From assembly GCA_009777715.1 (NCBI GenBank), contig WRLH01000012.1:1-64000 (forward strand): a DNA stretch of 64,000 nt, in the 5' to 3' direction. This DNA comes from Lachnospiraceae bacterium. GTDB lineage: Bacteria; Bacillota; Clostridia; Lachnospirales; Lachnospiraceae. Made by a program: the position numbers and the translations under genes. The notes under the pieces are model-generated. The model had not been told where the DNA came from and did not search any database. It worked only from the letters and a program-made list of their open reading frames with translations. Of this stretch, positions 1 through 7,938 are shown in pieces. The stretch's first letter is position 1; each line of letters begins with the position of its first letter.

Positions 1-465
1 TAAGTGACTGGCATTGCAAACAGCTGGCCGCCTGTTTCGTAGGCGCGGAGGATATTCTCCTGCAAATCGTCCCTGTCTATCCCGGGGTCTGCGTCAAGCA
101 GGGGATAAAGGTCGGCAAAAACACCCTTGTCCGCATAAATATCCATCATGAAATAAGGCGGGAGCAAGACGATGTCCGGGGCCCTCCCGGTCATGATGTC
201 GGCATTCAGCTGGTCAGAGTCCTCATACTCCTTAAGCGCAATCTGGTATAGTGGGTTGGTTGTGTTGAAGCTAAGCACAGGCTGCCTTAAGGAATCGGAA
301 ATAGTCGGGTAGACCCCAAGCACCAAGGTTTCCTTTTTGTCAGAAAGGACAATTGCCATCTCATCGTCCTCTTGGCCAGGTACATATGTATCGTGGGCAG
401 CTTCTTGCCTGGCACAGGCAGAAAGAAAAAATATGGCAAGAAAGATAGGCAGGATTTTTTTCATG
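1..465 (-). pseudogene. Solute-binding lipoprotein, 5' part, apparent frameshift
   Basis: The minus strand starts with ATG at 465-463 behind an AGGA ribosome site and encodes a lipoprotein-style leader (MKKILPIFLAIFFLS). That frame stops soon after. Shifting by one base near position 420 gives an open frame to the window edge, beginning A-C-A-R-Q, and restores a perfect lipobox (L-S-A-C). The continuing protein has the look of family 1 extracellular solute-binding proteins, with D-I-M-T-G-R-A-P-D-I-V and a later G-G-Q-L-F-A-M-P-V-T. Such proteins capture a ligand outside the membrane for an ABC importer. The 3' part lies off the left edge. The single extra T (A on the plus strand, around 420) is either a real inactivating mutation or a sequencing error. 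Confidence 0.72.
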
Positions 466-645
466 TGATTTCCTTATTAACGTCTGTCGGTAGTCAAGAA
501 TATATTAAAACAATATTTTTAGCTTGTCAAATATGAAAAGAGAAATAGCAAACCATTATTTAATGACAAAACTCTACAACCAATGTGCCATCTTGCCATC
601 GCCCGCAATCTATGATAAGATAACCACAGGAATAATCATAGAAAA

Positions 646-1758
646 ATGCGGGCAGTCCCAGCAATGAAGACGAAAATATATAAAATAAATGATTTGAATG
701 AAAATAATGATATAATAAAAGAAGCCGGAGAGGTTATCAGGCAGGGCGGGCTGGTTGCTTTCCCGACCGAAACCGTCTATGGCTTAGGGGGTGATGCCCT
801 AAATCCCGCTTCGGCAAAACGGATATATTCCGCCAAAGGCCGCCCGGCGGACAACCCCTTAATCGTCCATTTATGCCGGATTGGCGACATTGAGACGATT
901 GCAGAGGAAATCCCGGAGATATTTTATCGCCTTGCGGAAAAGTTTTGGCCCGGACCTTTGACAATGATTTTGAAAAAATCGCAACGCGTCCCCTTTAGCA
1001 CGACCGGGGGACTAAAAACTGTAGCGGTGCGGATGCCGGATCATCAGGCGGCCTTAGTCCTGATTGAGGCAGCGGGTGGTTTTGTTGCCGCCCCAAGTGC
1101 CAATTTGTCCGGCCGCCCCAGCCCGACAGAAGCTAACCATGTCATCAAAGACATGGACGGACGGATTGAGATGATTCTTGATTGCGGCAAGACAAAGCTA
1201 GGACTTGAATCAACGATTCTTGATTTGACCGGGCCGCTTCCGGAAATTTTACGCCCGGGCTCGATTACCAAGTTAATGCTGGATTCGGTTATTAAGACAG
1301 GTGATACCTGCCCAAATGAGATTGCCCCGGACCAGCAGTCTTGCACCCAGCAGCCTTGCACCCGGCAACCTTGCACCCAGCAGCCCCGCGCACCGGGAAT
1401 GAAGTACCGCCACTATGCCCCGAAAGCCCAGATGAAAATAATCACAGGCAGCGAATGTGATGTAATTTCTTATATTAATAACCAGACTGAAGCTAACCGG
1501 AAAGCAGGTTTGGTAACAGGCGTTATTGCCGGGAAGCAAACAGCAAAAGCTTATCTTGCTGATAATGTTAAGTGTATTGGCAGCCGCCTTGATGAAGAGG
1601 AAATTGCCCGCAATCTCTACCGCATATTAAGGGAATTTGACGATGAAATAACAGGTGTTATTTATTCGGAGGCTTTTGCGGAAGAAGGAATCGGACAAGC
1701 AATTATGAACCGGCTTTTAAAAGCTGCTTCATACCAAATTATTAATGTAAGTGAGTGA
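646..1758 (+). CDS. ywlC: L-threonylcarbamoyladenylate synthase (Sua5/YwlC)
   Basis: Makes threonylcarbamoyl-AMP from threonine, bicarbonate and ATP for the t6A37 modification of ANN-decoding tRNAs. The YrdC domain covers about residues 15-205 (F-P-T-E-T-V-Y-G-L-G, K-G-R-P, A-P-S-A-N-L-S-G). A Sua5 C-terminal domain follows from about 255 (S/P-G-M-K-Y-R-H-Y-A-P). The linker between them carries an unusual Cys-containing pentapeptide repeat. Length 370 aa is slightly above the usual 340-350, mostly through that linker. The start is uncertain: ATG 646 has a distant AGGA, while ATG 664 (MKTKIYKI) fits the family N-terminus better. First gene of a run with rpiB, upp and comEB. Confidence 0.93.
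   Translation: MRAVPAMKTKIYKINDLNENNDIIKEAGEVIRQGGLVAFPTETVYGLGGDALNPASAKRIYSAKGRPADNPLIVHLCRIGDIETIAEEIPEIFYRLAEKFWPGPLTMILKKSQRVPFSTTGGLKTVAVRMPDHQAALVLIEAAGGFVAAPSANLSGRPSPTEANHVIKDMDGRIEMILDCGKTKLGLESTILDLTGPLPEILRPGSITKLMLDSVIKTGDTCPNEIAPDQQSCTQQPCTRQPCTQQPRAPGMKYRHYAPKAQMKIITGSECDVISYINNQTEANRKAGLVTGVIAGKQTAKAYLADNVKCIGSRLDEEEIARNLYRILREFDDEITGVIYSEAFAEEGIGQAIMNRLLKAASYQIINVSE
1333..1392 (+). repeat. 15-bp tandem repeat in ywlC linker
   Basis: Four consecutive 15-bp units at 1333, 1348, 1363 and 1378 resemble CAGCAGCCTTGCACC and encode Q-Q-S-C-T, Q-Q-P-C-T, R-Q-P-C-T and Q-Q-P-R-A. They sit exactly between the YrdC and Sua5 domains, where length variation should be tolerated. Confidence 0.85.
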
Positions 1759-1781
1759 ACATATAAAGGAGCATAGTATAT

Positions 1782-2213
1782 ATGAAAATAGCAATTGGCG
1801 GTGACCATGGCGGATATGATTTAAAAACGGCAATCATTGCCCACTTAGAAAAGCGCGGCATTCCTTACCGGGATTATGGTTGTTTCGAAAAGAAATCTTG
1901 CGACTATCCCGATTTTGGCAAGGCGGTGGCACAAGCGATAAAAAACGGCGAGTATGATAAAGGAATCCTTGTTTGCACGACCGGAATCGGCATATCGATG
2001 GCGGCCAACCGTATTTCCGGCGTTCGCTGCGCCTTATGCACCGACCCTTATATGGCAAAAATGACCCGCGAGCATAATGATGCAAATATCCTTAGCTTAG
2101 GCGCTGGCATTGTTGGCGTGAATCTGGCTTTGGAAATTGTCGATATCTTTTTGGACACCTTATTTTCGGCGGAAGAAAAGCATATCAGACGGATTGAGGG
2201 GATTGAAACTTAA
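1782..2213 (+). CDS. rpiB: Ribose-5-phosphate isomerase B
   Basis: Interconverts ribose-5-phosphate and ribulose-5-phosphate in the pentose phosphate pathway. At 143 aa it has normal RpiB length. The N-terminus I-A-I-G-G-D-H-G-G-Y is the family signature, a catalytic-type Cys lies in V-C-T-T-G-I-G-I, and R-C-A-L-C and E-H-N-D-A-N follow. Translation is preceded by AAAGGAGCATAG, one of the recurring leaders of this chromosome. It lies 23 bp after ywlC, so co-transcription is likely. Confidence 0.97.
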   Translation: MKIAIGGDHGGYDLKTAIIAHLEKRGIPYRDYGCFEKKSCDYPDFGKAVAQAIKNGEYDKGILVCTTGIGISMAANRISGVRCALCTDPYMAKMTREHNDANILSLGAGIVGVNLALEIVDIFLDTLFSAEEKHIRRIEGIET

Positions 2214-2271
2214 TTTGGATTTTGGCCCAGATGAGGGCATATCATAAAAAGCCAAACAGAGGAGGAAAAAA

Positions 2272-2898
2272 ATGGCAGTATACATTATGGATCACCCCCT
2301 TATTCAACACAAAATCGGCTATATCCGCAGAAAGGACACCGGAACAAAGGATTTTCGCCAAACCATCAGCGAAATCGCAATGCTCATCTGCTATGAAGCA
2401 ACCCGGCATCTAAAGCTTGATGAAGTGGAAATTGAAACCCCGCTTTGCAAGACAATGATAAAGGAGCTTAAAGGCAAAAAGCTGGCAATTATCCCGGTTC
2501 TCCGGGCTGGGCTTGGCATGGTAGACGGAATGCTGACGATGATTCCGACGGCAAAGGTAGGCCATATCGGGCTTTATCGTGACCATGATTCACTAGAGCC
2601 AGTCGAATACTACTGTAAAATCCCGGCCGACTGCGCCGAACGCGAAGTATTTGTTGTTGACCCAATGCTGGCAACAGGCGGTTCTTCGTCCGTTGCAATC
2701 CAAATGCTAAAAGACCGCGGTTGCAAAAAAGTTCATTATATGTGCATTATTGCAGCTCCCGAAGGCATTAAAAGAATGGAAGCCGATCACCCTGACGTCA
2801 GCATCTATGCCGGGGCCCTTGATGAAAAACTTAACGAAATAGGCTATATCCTGCCCGGGCTTGGTGATGCCGGAGACCGTATTTTCGGTACAAAATAA
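2272..2898 (+). CDS. upp: Uracil phosphoribosyltransferase
   Basis: Salvages uracil to UMP using PRPP. At 208 aa it has standard length. The PRPP loop [11 protein letters not shown] and the uracil-binding C-terminus [15 protein letters not shown] are intact, as is the R-A-G-L-G-M segment. AGAGGAGG precedes the ATG. Its place between rpiB and a dCMP deaminase makes a small pyrimidine salvage group. Confidence 0.97.
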   Translation: MAVYIMDHPLIQHKIGYIRRKDTGTKDFRQTISEIAMLICYEATRHLKLDEVEIETPLCKTMIKELKGKKLAIIPVLRAGLGMVDGMLTMIPTAKVGHIGLYRDHDSLEPVEYYCKIPADCAEREVFVVDPMLATGGSSSVAIQMLKDRGCKKVHYMCIIAAPEGIKRMEADHPDVSIYAGALDEKLNEIGYILPGLGDAGDRIFGTK

Positions 2899-2919
2899 AA
2901 ATATTGAGAGGGCGTAAAA

Positions 2920-3399
2920 ATGAAAAACACCGATTACATTTCATGGGACGAATATTTCATGGGCGTTTCCAAATTGTCAGGCCTGCGTTCAAAAGACCCA
3001 AGCACCCAAGTTGGCGCGTGTATTGTCAGTGAAGACAATAAAATCCTTTCGATGGGTTATAATGGCTTCCCAACTGGCTGTTCCGATGATGAGTTCCCGT
3101 GGAACCGCGACGGCAAAGCAATAGAGACCAAATACCCTTATGTTGTCCATAGTGAGCTTAACGCAATCCTCAATTACCGCGGCGGCAGCTTGGATGGCGC
3201 AAAAATCTATGTCTCGCTTTTTCCTTGTAATGAATGTGCCAAAGCGATTATCCAAGCGGGCATAAAAACCATTGTTTACGACAATGACAAATACGCCGAT
3301 ACCGATTCGGTGATTGCATCAAAGCGGATGCTTTCAGCCGCTGGAGTTAAGTTTTTTAAGTACCAGCGGAGCAATCGTAAAATCGAATTGGATTTATAA
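2920..3399 (+). CDS. comEB: dCMP deaminase (ComEB-like)
   Basis: Zinc-dependent deaminase that converts dCMP to dUMP, feeding dTMP synthesis. The zinc motifs are visible as H-S-E-L-N-A-I (His and catalytic Glu) and P-C-N-E-C-A-K (two Cys). Length 159 aa is typical. It lies 21 bp after upp with GAGAGGG in front of the ATG. The substrate could be another deoxycytidylate-like compound, but dCMP fits both the family and the neighbours. Confidence 0.93.
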   Translation: MKNTDYISWDEYFMGVSKLSGLRSKDPSTQVGACIVSEDNKILSMGYNGFPTGCSDDEFPWNRDGKAIETKYPYVVHSELNAILNYRGGSLDGAKIYVSLFPCNECAKAIIQAGIKTIVYDNDKYADTDSVIASKRMLSAAGVKFFKYQRSNRKIELDL

Positions 3400-3439
3400 T
3401 GGAAATCCATGGGGTTTCATGTGTACATAATGGCCTTTT

Positions 3440-4666
3440 ATGAAGAAAGCAGAAAATAAAACAAAGACTTATCGGACAATTATTTTTGCTTTGGTGATAA
3501 TATCCGCCACGGTTTTTTTTACGACCCTAATAATAAGGAACTTAGTTAGTGAATCCCCCTTGGTGGTGTCAGCTTCGACCGATGAGCGGGTCAGGGCAGC
3601 CGAGGAAAGAGTCAGGGCAGCCGAAGAGGAAAGAAGGCGGCTTCAAGCCGAAAGGGAAGCAATTGAACGGGACCGTTCCAATCTCGAAGAACATCAAGGT
3701 AATCTCCGGGTAATGCTTGCAAATTTGAATGCGGAAATGGCAAGTGTTGTCGCCCATATTGCCCAGCTGGAATTTGAAATAGAAAACAAGATTTTGGATA
3801 TTGAACAAGCCGAACTAGATTTAGCCGAAGCCATCCGGGTAAAGGACCAGCAATATGCGGACATGAAAGAGCGGATCAAATTTACCTATGAAAGGCAGGA
3901 TTTTGTCTTGCTTGAAACTTTGATTTCAGCGTCCAATTTGTCAGAATTTCTAAATTATGCGGATTACTTTGAACAATTAGCTGGTTATGACCAAATGAAG
4001 CTTGACGAATATCACGAAATTGAAAGGCTGGTTGATGCCTACAAAAATATCCTCGAAGATGAAAAGGAGGCCTTGGATCTTTTTCTTCTTTCAGTTGAAG
4101 CCGAGCAAACAAGGGTTTCAGAGTTAATTAGCCGGGCAAATATCAATATATCCTATACCAATACCCAAATTTTGGAAGCAGAGCAAAACATCTTGGCAAG
4201 GGAAGCCGAGCAAAAAGCAAAAGAAGCTGAGCTTGAGCAATTGCAAAAAGATTTGGCGGAAGAGATGCGGCTTCGTGAACTGGCACGGCAGCGGGCATGG
4301 CGGAATATTTCTGACCTTCATTTTGATGAAAGCGATCGTTATCTGTTAGCGAACTTGATTTTCTGTGAGGCCGGCGGAGAGCGGTACGAGGGGCAAGTAG
4401 CGGTTGGGGCTGTCGTCATTAACCGGATGATGAGTTCGGTTTTCCCCAACACGATGGTTGGGGTTATTTATCAAAGCCGCCAGTTTTCGCCTGTTGCCAG
4501 CGGCCGCCTTGCTTTGGCATTAGCGGAAAACAGGGCGACTGCTTCCTGTTACCGGGCGGCTGATGAAGCAATGCAAGGGGTGACTCCGGTTGGAAATTCC
4601 CTCTTTTTCCGCACCCCGATTCCGGGGCTCGAAGGCCAGGTCATTGGCGGGCACGTCTTTTATTAA
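3440..4666 (+). CDS. Coiled-coil cell-wall hydrolase, SleB-type catalytic domain
   Basis: A 408-aa envelope protein. Residues 10-33 form a signal or anchor helix, about 45-295 are a long charged coiled coil with an E-R-V-R-A-A-E repeat, and about 300-408 form a Hydrolase_2 domain of the SleB/CwlJ family. That domain has N-L-I-F-C-E-A-G-G-E with the catalytic-type Glu, then V-A-V-G-A-V-V-I-N-R. The family cleaves peptidoglycan, often spore cortex. The coiled coil resembles those of PcsB/CwlO-type enzymes that are held inactive until released, so a regulated wall hydrolase is inferred. I see no convincing Shine-Dalgarno, so the start is less certain. It converges on the next gene with one base between their ends. 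Confidence 0.87.
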   Translation: MKKAENKTKTYRTIIFALVIISATVFFTTLIIRNLVSESPLVVSASTDERVRAAEERVRAAEEERRRLQAEREAIERDRSNLEEHQGNLRVMLANLNAEMASVVAHIAQLEFEIENKILDIEQAELDLAEAIRVKDQQYADMKERIKFTYERQDFVLLETLISASNLSEFLNYADYFEQLAGYDQMKLDEYHEIERLVDAYKNILEDEKEALDLFLLSVEAEQTRVSELISRANINISYTNTQILEAEQNILAREAEQKAKEAELEQLQKDLAEEMRLRELARQRAWRNISDLHFDESDRYLLANLIFCEAGGERYEGQVAVGAVVINRMMSSVFPNTMVGVIYQSRQFSPVASGRLALALAENRATASCYRAADEAMQGVTPVGNSLFFRTPIPGLEGQVIGGHVFY

Positions 4667-4667
4667 A

Positions 4668-5153
4668 TTAAGCTTTGAAATATTTTTTCATTGCTTCAAA
4701 CGCGCCGGAATAAATATCGCGAAGGACTTTATCTACTGTCCGCAGGCATTTTTTAAGCTTTTCCCCATCAAGCAAATTTTCCTCAATCGCCAGCGCAAGC
4801 TCGTCTAAATCAACAACCTTAACGAATCCATCGGGATAGATAATGATGTCCACCAAAAGATCAAGTGATGTCAAAGCATTTCTTCCTGTCTTTAAATGAT
4901 TTTCATAATGATACTCGACAATATCGACATAAAAGCAGATGAGGGAATTGTCCTCGCGATAAAATTTGCTTAGTTTTATCCCCTCTTTCAAAAAATAGCA
5001 GGATAAACCGTGATGCAACTCAATTTTGGGTTTGAGGGCATTCCAAGACGTTAGGATAATATCATCATCAGATGAAAGAATGACATCATCTTTTAGCTCG
5101 ACACATTCATTAGGAATAATCCGACGGCGGTACAAAACAGGATTTGACGCCAT
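4668..5153 (-). CDS. DUF402-family protein
   Basis: A 161-aa soluble protein resembling the DUF402 fold, a family that includes nucleoside di/triphosphatases and the FAU-1 RNA-associated domain. Supporting segments are F-Y-V-D-I-V-E-Y, L-V-D-I-I-I-Y-P-D-G and V-V-D-L-D-E-L-A-L-A; the Asp/Glu residues of the last two are those expected at a metal site. A GGAAAGGCA ribosome site and a sigma-A-like promoter lie upstream on the minus strand. It is the last gene with chromosome-like base composition before the island. Confidence 0.75.
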   Translation of the reverse strand: MASNPVLYRRRIIPNECVELKDDVILSSDDDIILTSWNALKPKIELHHGLSCYFLKEGIKLSKFYREDNSLICFYVDIVEYHYENHLKTGRNALTSLDLLVDIIIYPDGFVKVVDLDELALAIEENLLDGEKLKKCLRTVDKVLRDIYSGAFEAMKKYFKA

Positions 5154-5181
5154 ATGTATTTTGCCTTTCCGCTTTTATATA

Positions 5182-5210
5182 AATGTACACCTTGTCGCGG
5201 AGAAAGTCAA
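5182..5210 (-). promoter_or_regulatory. Sigma-A-type promoter for the DUF402 gene
   Basis: On the minus strand TTGACT (5210-5205) is followed after exactly 17 bases by TACATT (5187-5182), about 30 bases ahead of the ATG at 5153. Confidence 0.55.
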
Positions 5211-5234
5211 ATTAAGTTTCATGAGTTAATTCGA

Positions 5235-6677
5235 TTATTGATACAATATTATGTCGGTACGTTTTGAAATCAACTCAAGATCAGACTGGCAATCCAGCTT
5301 AATCCTATATTGTCCTAATTTGTCAAAACAAAGCGATACTTTTTTATAGTCACCATCAAGCGGATTTTCAATTACAAGGCTGGCACGATATTTTTGTGAT
5401 ATTTCAAACAAGGTCATTAATCCGATGCCACTACCGCCTTTATTGGCGCGAGTAGTTATTCGCTTTAATCCAATATTATTAAGTGTTTCAGTATTAAAAG
5501 GAGTCCCGCTGTCAAAAACATCAATTGAATAATGGCCATTAGATTTTCCTATCATTACAAATATTTTTCTTTTTTGGCAATCTTGTGTTGCCAAAATTGC
5601 ATTATCGATCATATCGGCGAGTACAATTTTAATATCTGTTTCATTAATAATATTTTCAACGAAATAGTTGATACTTCCCGCTAAAGATAAATCAAAGGAA
5701 ATATCATGTTGATTTGCCTTATGAAACATATATACTAATAACGAATCTAATGAAGAAATATTTGTAATAGGCAGTATTTTATTTTTTATTTCATAGTTTT
5801 TCAAAATACCATTACGTTCTTGGGACATACATTTTAGCTGGTCCAATAGTTCATTAGCCCTTTTTAAGTGCAATTGATTTTCTTGCTTTTCAGCTGATGA
5901 CAGGTATTCTCGAACTGCATATTCCATTGCTGGTATAAGCTTATTATCCTTATGGATAATTTTTGACAGTTCATCGTTGTGATATTTATAGCTTTCAAGT
6001 TCTTTCTGTAATGATTCTATTTCCCTCATTTTAAGCATTACAATATATTTCTTATTCAAACTATTAATCCACCAAAGCAAAAGTGCAAGGCCTAGTAAAA
6101 AAGAAAAGAAAACAGGAATCAAGTAAATTAATTCACTTATATCGGCTGATCCTAAAAAAGAAACTGAAAATAATAAAGAAATACTTATGAAAATGGCAAT
6201 ATCATTTGAGCCATATTCATATAAAAATGGCATCCCGTTTTTCAAACGTCTAAATTGAAAAAGAGCGGCAGTAAAAAGAATTTGGAACGTTCCTATTAAG
6301 AGAAAAGAAAACACATCAGAAGGATATTTATTAAAATAAAGAGAATATAAAAATCCAATTAAATATGTTGGTACAGTGGCTAACCAAAAAGCTAAATATG
6401 ATAATCCAAACGAAATAATTGAGACGGTCAAAGATAAATTAAGAGGAGTCTTGATGGTATAAATAACCCAAACCACAAAGAAGATAACGATGGCAAAAAT
6501 GCTAAAGGGGGCGGCATATATTCTTAGAAAATATATTGATGGCAAACAAAATAATGAAAAAATCATAAATGAAGCACAAGTTTTTTTTGTGATTTTAATA
6601 TGCAGTAATTTTACATAAATAAAAAAATTACAACCTATGATAGCAGAATATTTTATTAGTAAAGCAAGTGCGTCCAT
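5235..6677 (-). CDS. AgrC-like sensor histidine kinase (HPK10/GHKL)
   Basis: A 480-aa membrane kinase. The first roughly 210 residues are very hydrophobic with six or seven predicted helices. A linker helix carries the phosphoacceptor-like stretch Y-K-Y-H-N-D-E-L near residue 233. The C-terminal GHKL ATPase has an N-box (D-M-I-D-N-A-I-L-A-T) and a G-box (G-S-G-I-G-L-M-T-L). This is the layout of AgrC/ComD kinases that sense extracellular peptides, including linear ones. No AgrB-like processing gene is nearby, but a 14-codon ORF lies just upstream on the other strand. Its likely partner is the Spo0A-like regulator at 6867-7655. The ribosome site is weak (GGGGATGA). Confidence 0.88.
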   Translation of the reverse strand: MDALALLIKYSAIIGCNFFIYVKLLHIKITKKTCASFMIFSLFCLPSIYFLRIYAAPFSIFAIVIFFVVWVIYTIKTPLNLSLTVSIISFGLSYLAFWLATVPTYLIGFLYSLYFNKYPSDVFSFLLIGTFQILFTAALFQFRRLKNGMPFLYEYGSNDIAIFISISLLFSVSFLGSADISELIYLIPVFFSFLLGLALLLWWINSLNKKYIVMLKMREIESLQKELESYKYHNDELSKIIHKDNKLIPAMEYAVREYLSSAEKQENQLHLKRANELLDQLKCMSQERNGILKNYEIKNKILPITNISSLDSLLVYMFHKANQHDISFDLSLAGSINYFVENIINETDIKIVLADMIDNAILATQDCQKRKIFVMIGKSNGHYSIDVFDSGTPFNTETLNNIGLKRITTRANKGGSGIGLMTLFEISQKYRASLVIENPLDGDYKKVSLCFDKLGQYRIKLDCQSDLELISKRTDIILYQ

Positions 6678-6788
6678 TATTCATCCCCAATAAAGCAACA
6701 ATAAGTAAATGAAAATAGCATCCAATATATAATTTATAAGTTGCCTAATTTCATCTAAAATTAAAAAAAATGAAAGGAGGGCTTTTAT

Positions 6789-6833
6789 ATGCTAGATTTT
6801 TTAAGAAAAATTTTATACTGGGGCATGGTTTAA
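6789..6833 (+). CDS. Candidate 14-aa signalling peptide
   Basis: A short ORF with a near-consensus Shine-Dalgarno (GAAAGGAGGG at 6772-6781), good spacing and an ATG start, encoding MLDFLRKILYWGMV. A TATAAT lies at 6728-6733 and a strong hairpin terminator begins 5 bases after the stop codon, so promoter, ribosome site, ORF and terminator form a complete unit. It sits between the AgrC-like kinase and the Spo0A-like regulator, both on the opposite strand. The peptide is hydrophobic with basic residues and no Cys, so a thiolactone AgrD-type product is excluded. I infer a linear peptide pheromone sensed by the kinase. Alternatives are a toxic or leader peptide, or a small RNA. Confidence 0.6.
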   Translation: MLDFLRKILYWGMV

Positions 6834-6837
6834 CTAT

Positions 6838-6868
6838 AAAAAGCTGCACTTAAGTGTGCAGCTTTTTT
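6838..6868. terminator. Bidirectional intrinsic terminator
   Basis: A 12-bp perfect stem (AAAAAGCTGCAC at 6838-6849 against GTGCAGCTTTTT from 6856) gives a U-tract on both strands. It can end the peptide transcript on the plus strand and the response-regulator transcript on the minus strand, whose stop codon (6869-6867) overlaps the T run. Confidence 0.88.
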
Positions 6869-7655
6869 ATAGCTCATCTTTAATCTTATACGCATAATAA
6901 TAAATGAACTCAGTTAATGTCGGCACTCCCTTATCAGAACGAATTTTGGCAGTATAGTGAAATAATAAGTCATCAATATCAGATCTTCGCCAAGCGCAAT
7001 TAATCGCATTTTGCATTGAACGTTGGACGCTGGTATCTGTTTTATGGTATTTTTTGGCAATATAGGCACATAAGTTTTGCGAAGGATCATTTATAGTGAG
7101 TTCAATTGCATCAACTAAATATTGGTATCCAACAAGCTTTGGGCTGATACCAATATGGTTAAGCTCATTACTTATTTTGCGGTTGATCCGTTTTGCTTTG
7201 TATTCCTTTGATTTTATGGTGGTATCACAAGGGGGATTAATTTTTTGCATCCGATTATAGATTGTAGGCTTCATAATTCTCAAAAATTCAACTACACTTT
7301 TCGCAGAATAACCGTTCTGATGCTTTGACATTATAAAATCCGCACCTAATTGACGTGTAATTTCATGAGTTATGGGGCTTGAATTATTAGTAGTTATCAA
7401 AATATAAGGAGTTTTCCTAATGTCCAGTTGCTTTAGTTCATTAAGCAGGAATAATCCATTACCTTCTCCTTTATGTAGCTCTAGGTCTAAAATAATCACA
7501 TCGGGTAAATAATCCTTAATATATTCAATTGCTTGAGGAACAGTATTGGTAATAGCAGCCAGTAACATATCATCAATTTCCTCAAAATAGTCAGTAAATT
7601 TTTCACAAGAATCCTTGTCATCTTCAATAAGAATGAGGGAAAGTGCTTTATCCAT
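6867..7655 (-). CDS. Spo0A-like response regulator
   Basis: A 262-aa two-domain regulator. The receiver covers residues 6-130, with acidic pocket E11-D12-D13, phosphoacceptor D57 in I-I-L-D-L-E-L, a switch Thr in L-I-T-T-N and a conserved Lys in M-S-K-H. Residues 165-262 resemble the Spo0A DNA-binding domain: G-Y-Q-Y-L-V-D-A-I-E-L, I-A-K-K-Y-H-K-T-D-T-S-V-Q-R-S, and W-R-R-S-D-I-D-D. Because it sits inside a biosynthetic island next to an AgrC-like kinase, it is probably a cluster-specific paralogue rather than the sporulation master regulator. Kinases of this type usually pair with LytTR regulators, so the Spo0A output domain is notable. A sigma-A promoter and AGGAG site lie upstream. Confidence 0.87.
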   Translation of the reverse strand: MDKALSLILIEDDKDSCEKFTDYFEEIDDMLLAAITNTVPQAIEYIKDYLPDVIILDLELHKGEGNGLFLLNELKQLDIRKTPYILITTNNSSPITHEITRQLGADFIMSKHQNGYSAKSVVEFLRIMKPTIYNRMQKINPPCDTTIKSKEYKAKRINRKISNELNHIGISPKLVGYQYLVDAIELTINDPSQNLCAYIAKKYHKTDTSVQRSMQNAINCAWRRSDIDDLLFHYTAKIRSDKGVPTLTEFIYYYAYKIKDEL

Positions 7656-7681
7656 AAAAGTCTCCTAGTATTATAAGAGTC

Positions 7682-7710
7682 ATTATACCGCAATAAAATA
7701 CAAAAAGCAA
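7682..7710 (-). promoter_or_regulatory. Sigma-A-type promoter for the response regulator
   Basis: On the minus strand TTGCTT (7710-7705), a 17-base spacer and a perfect TATAAT (7687-7682). The start of transcription would fall about 20 bases ahead of the ATG at 7655. The -35 element overlaps an AGTTGC hexamer also seen ahead of other units of the island. Confidence 0.7.
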
Positions 7711-7938
7711 CTCATTTTAAATTTGCAAAAGTTCCAGCTGCTTGAGTGAGGCAGTTGTTAGTATAACAAAGGAAATTTGAAAAATATACCAAAGAACAAC
7801 AATTATCAACAAAAACCAACACAAATTAAAGTCATGAAGTAATTTAATAAGCACTAAAATTATTATATTATTCAATCAGGAAGTTGCAAAAGGCTTTATC
7901 TACATAAGAAAAAATTAGGAAGGAAAAATTGTATTAAG

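Noticed and set aside
737-1539. Several minus-strand ORFs inside ywlC, and many like them opposite or out of frame in atp, dnaK, hrcA and other genes
   Set aside because: They lie in other frames of well-supported genes, lack ribosome sites and have no family motifs.
6678-6866. AgrD-type thiolactone autoinducer
   Set aside because: The encoded 14-mer has no Cys or Ser for a (thio)lactone ring, and there is no AgrB processing protease.
7656-7938. Spo0A boxes (TGTCGAA) in the divergent promoter region
   Set aside because: I found no convincing match on either strand; the region is AT-rich with only the sigma-A promoter and the AGTTGC hexamers.
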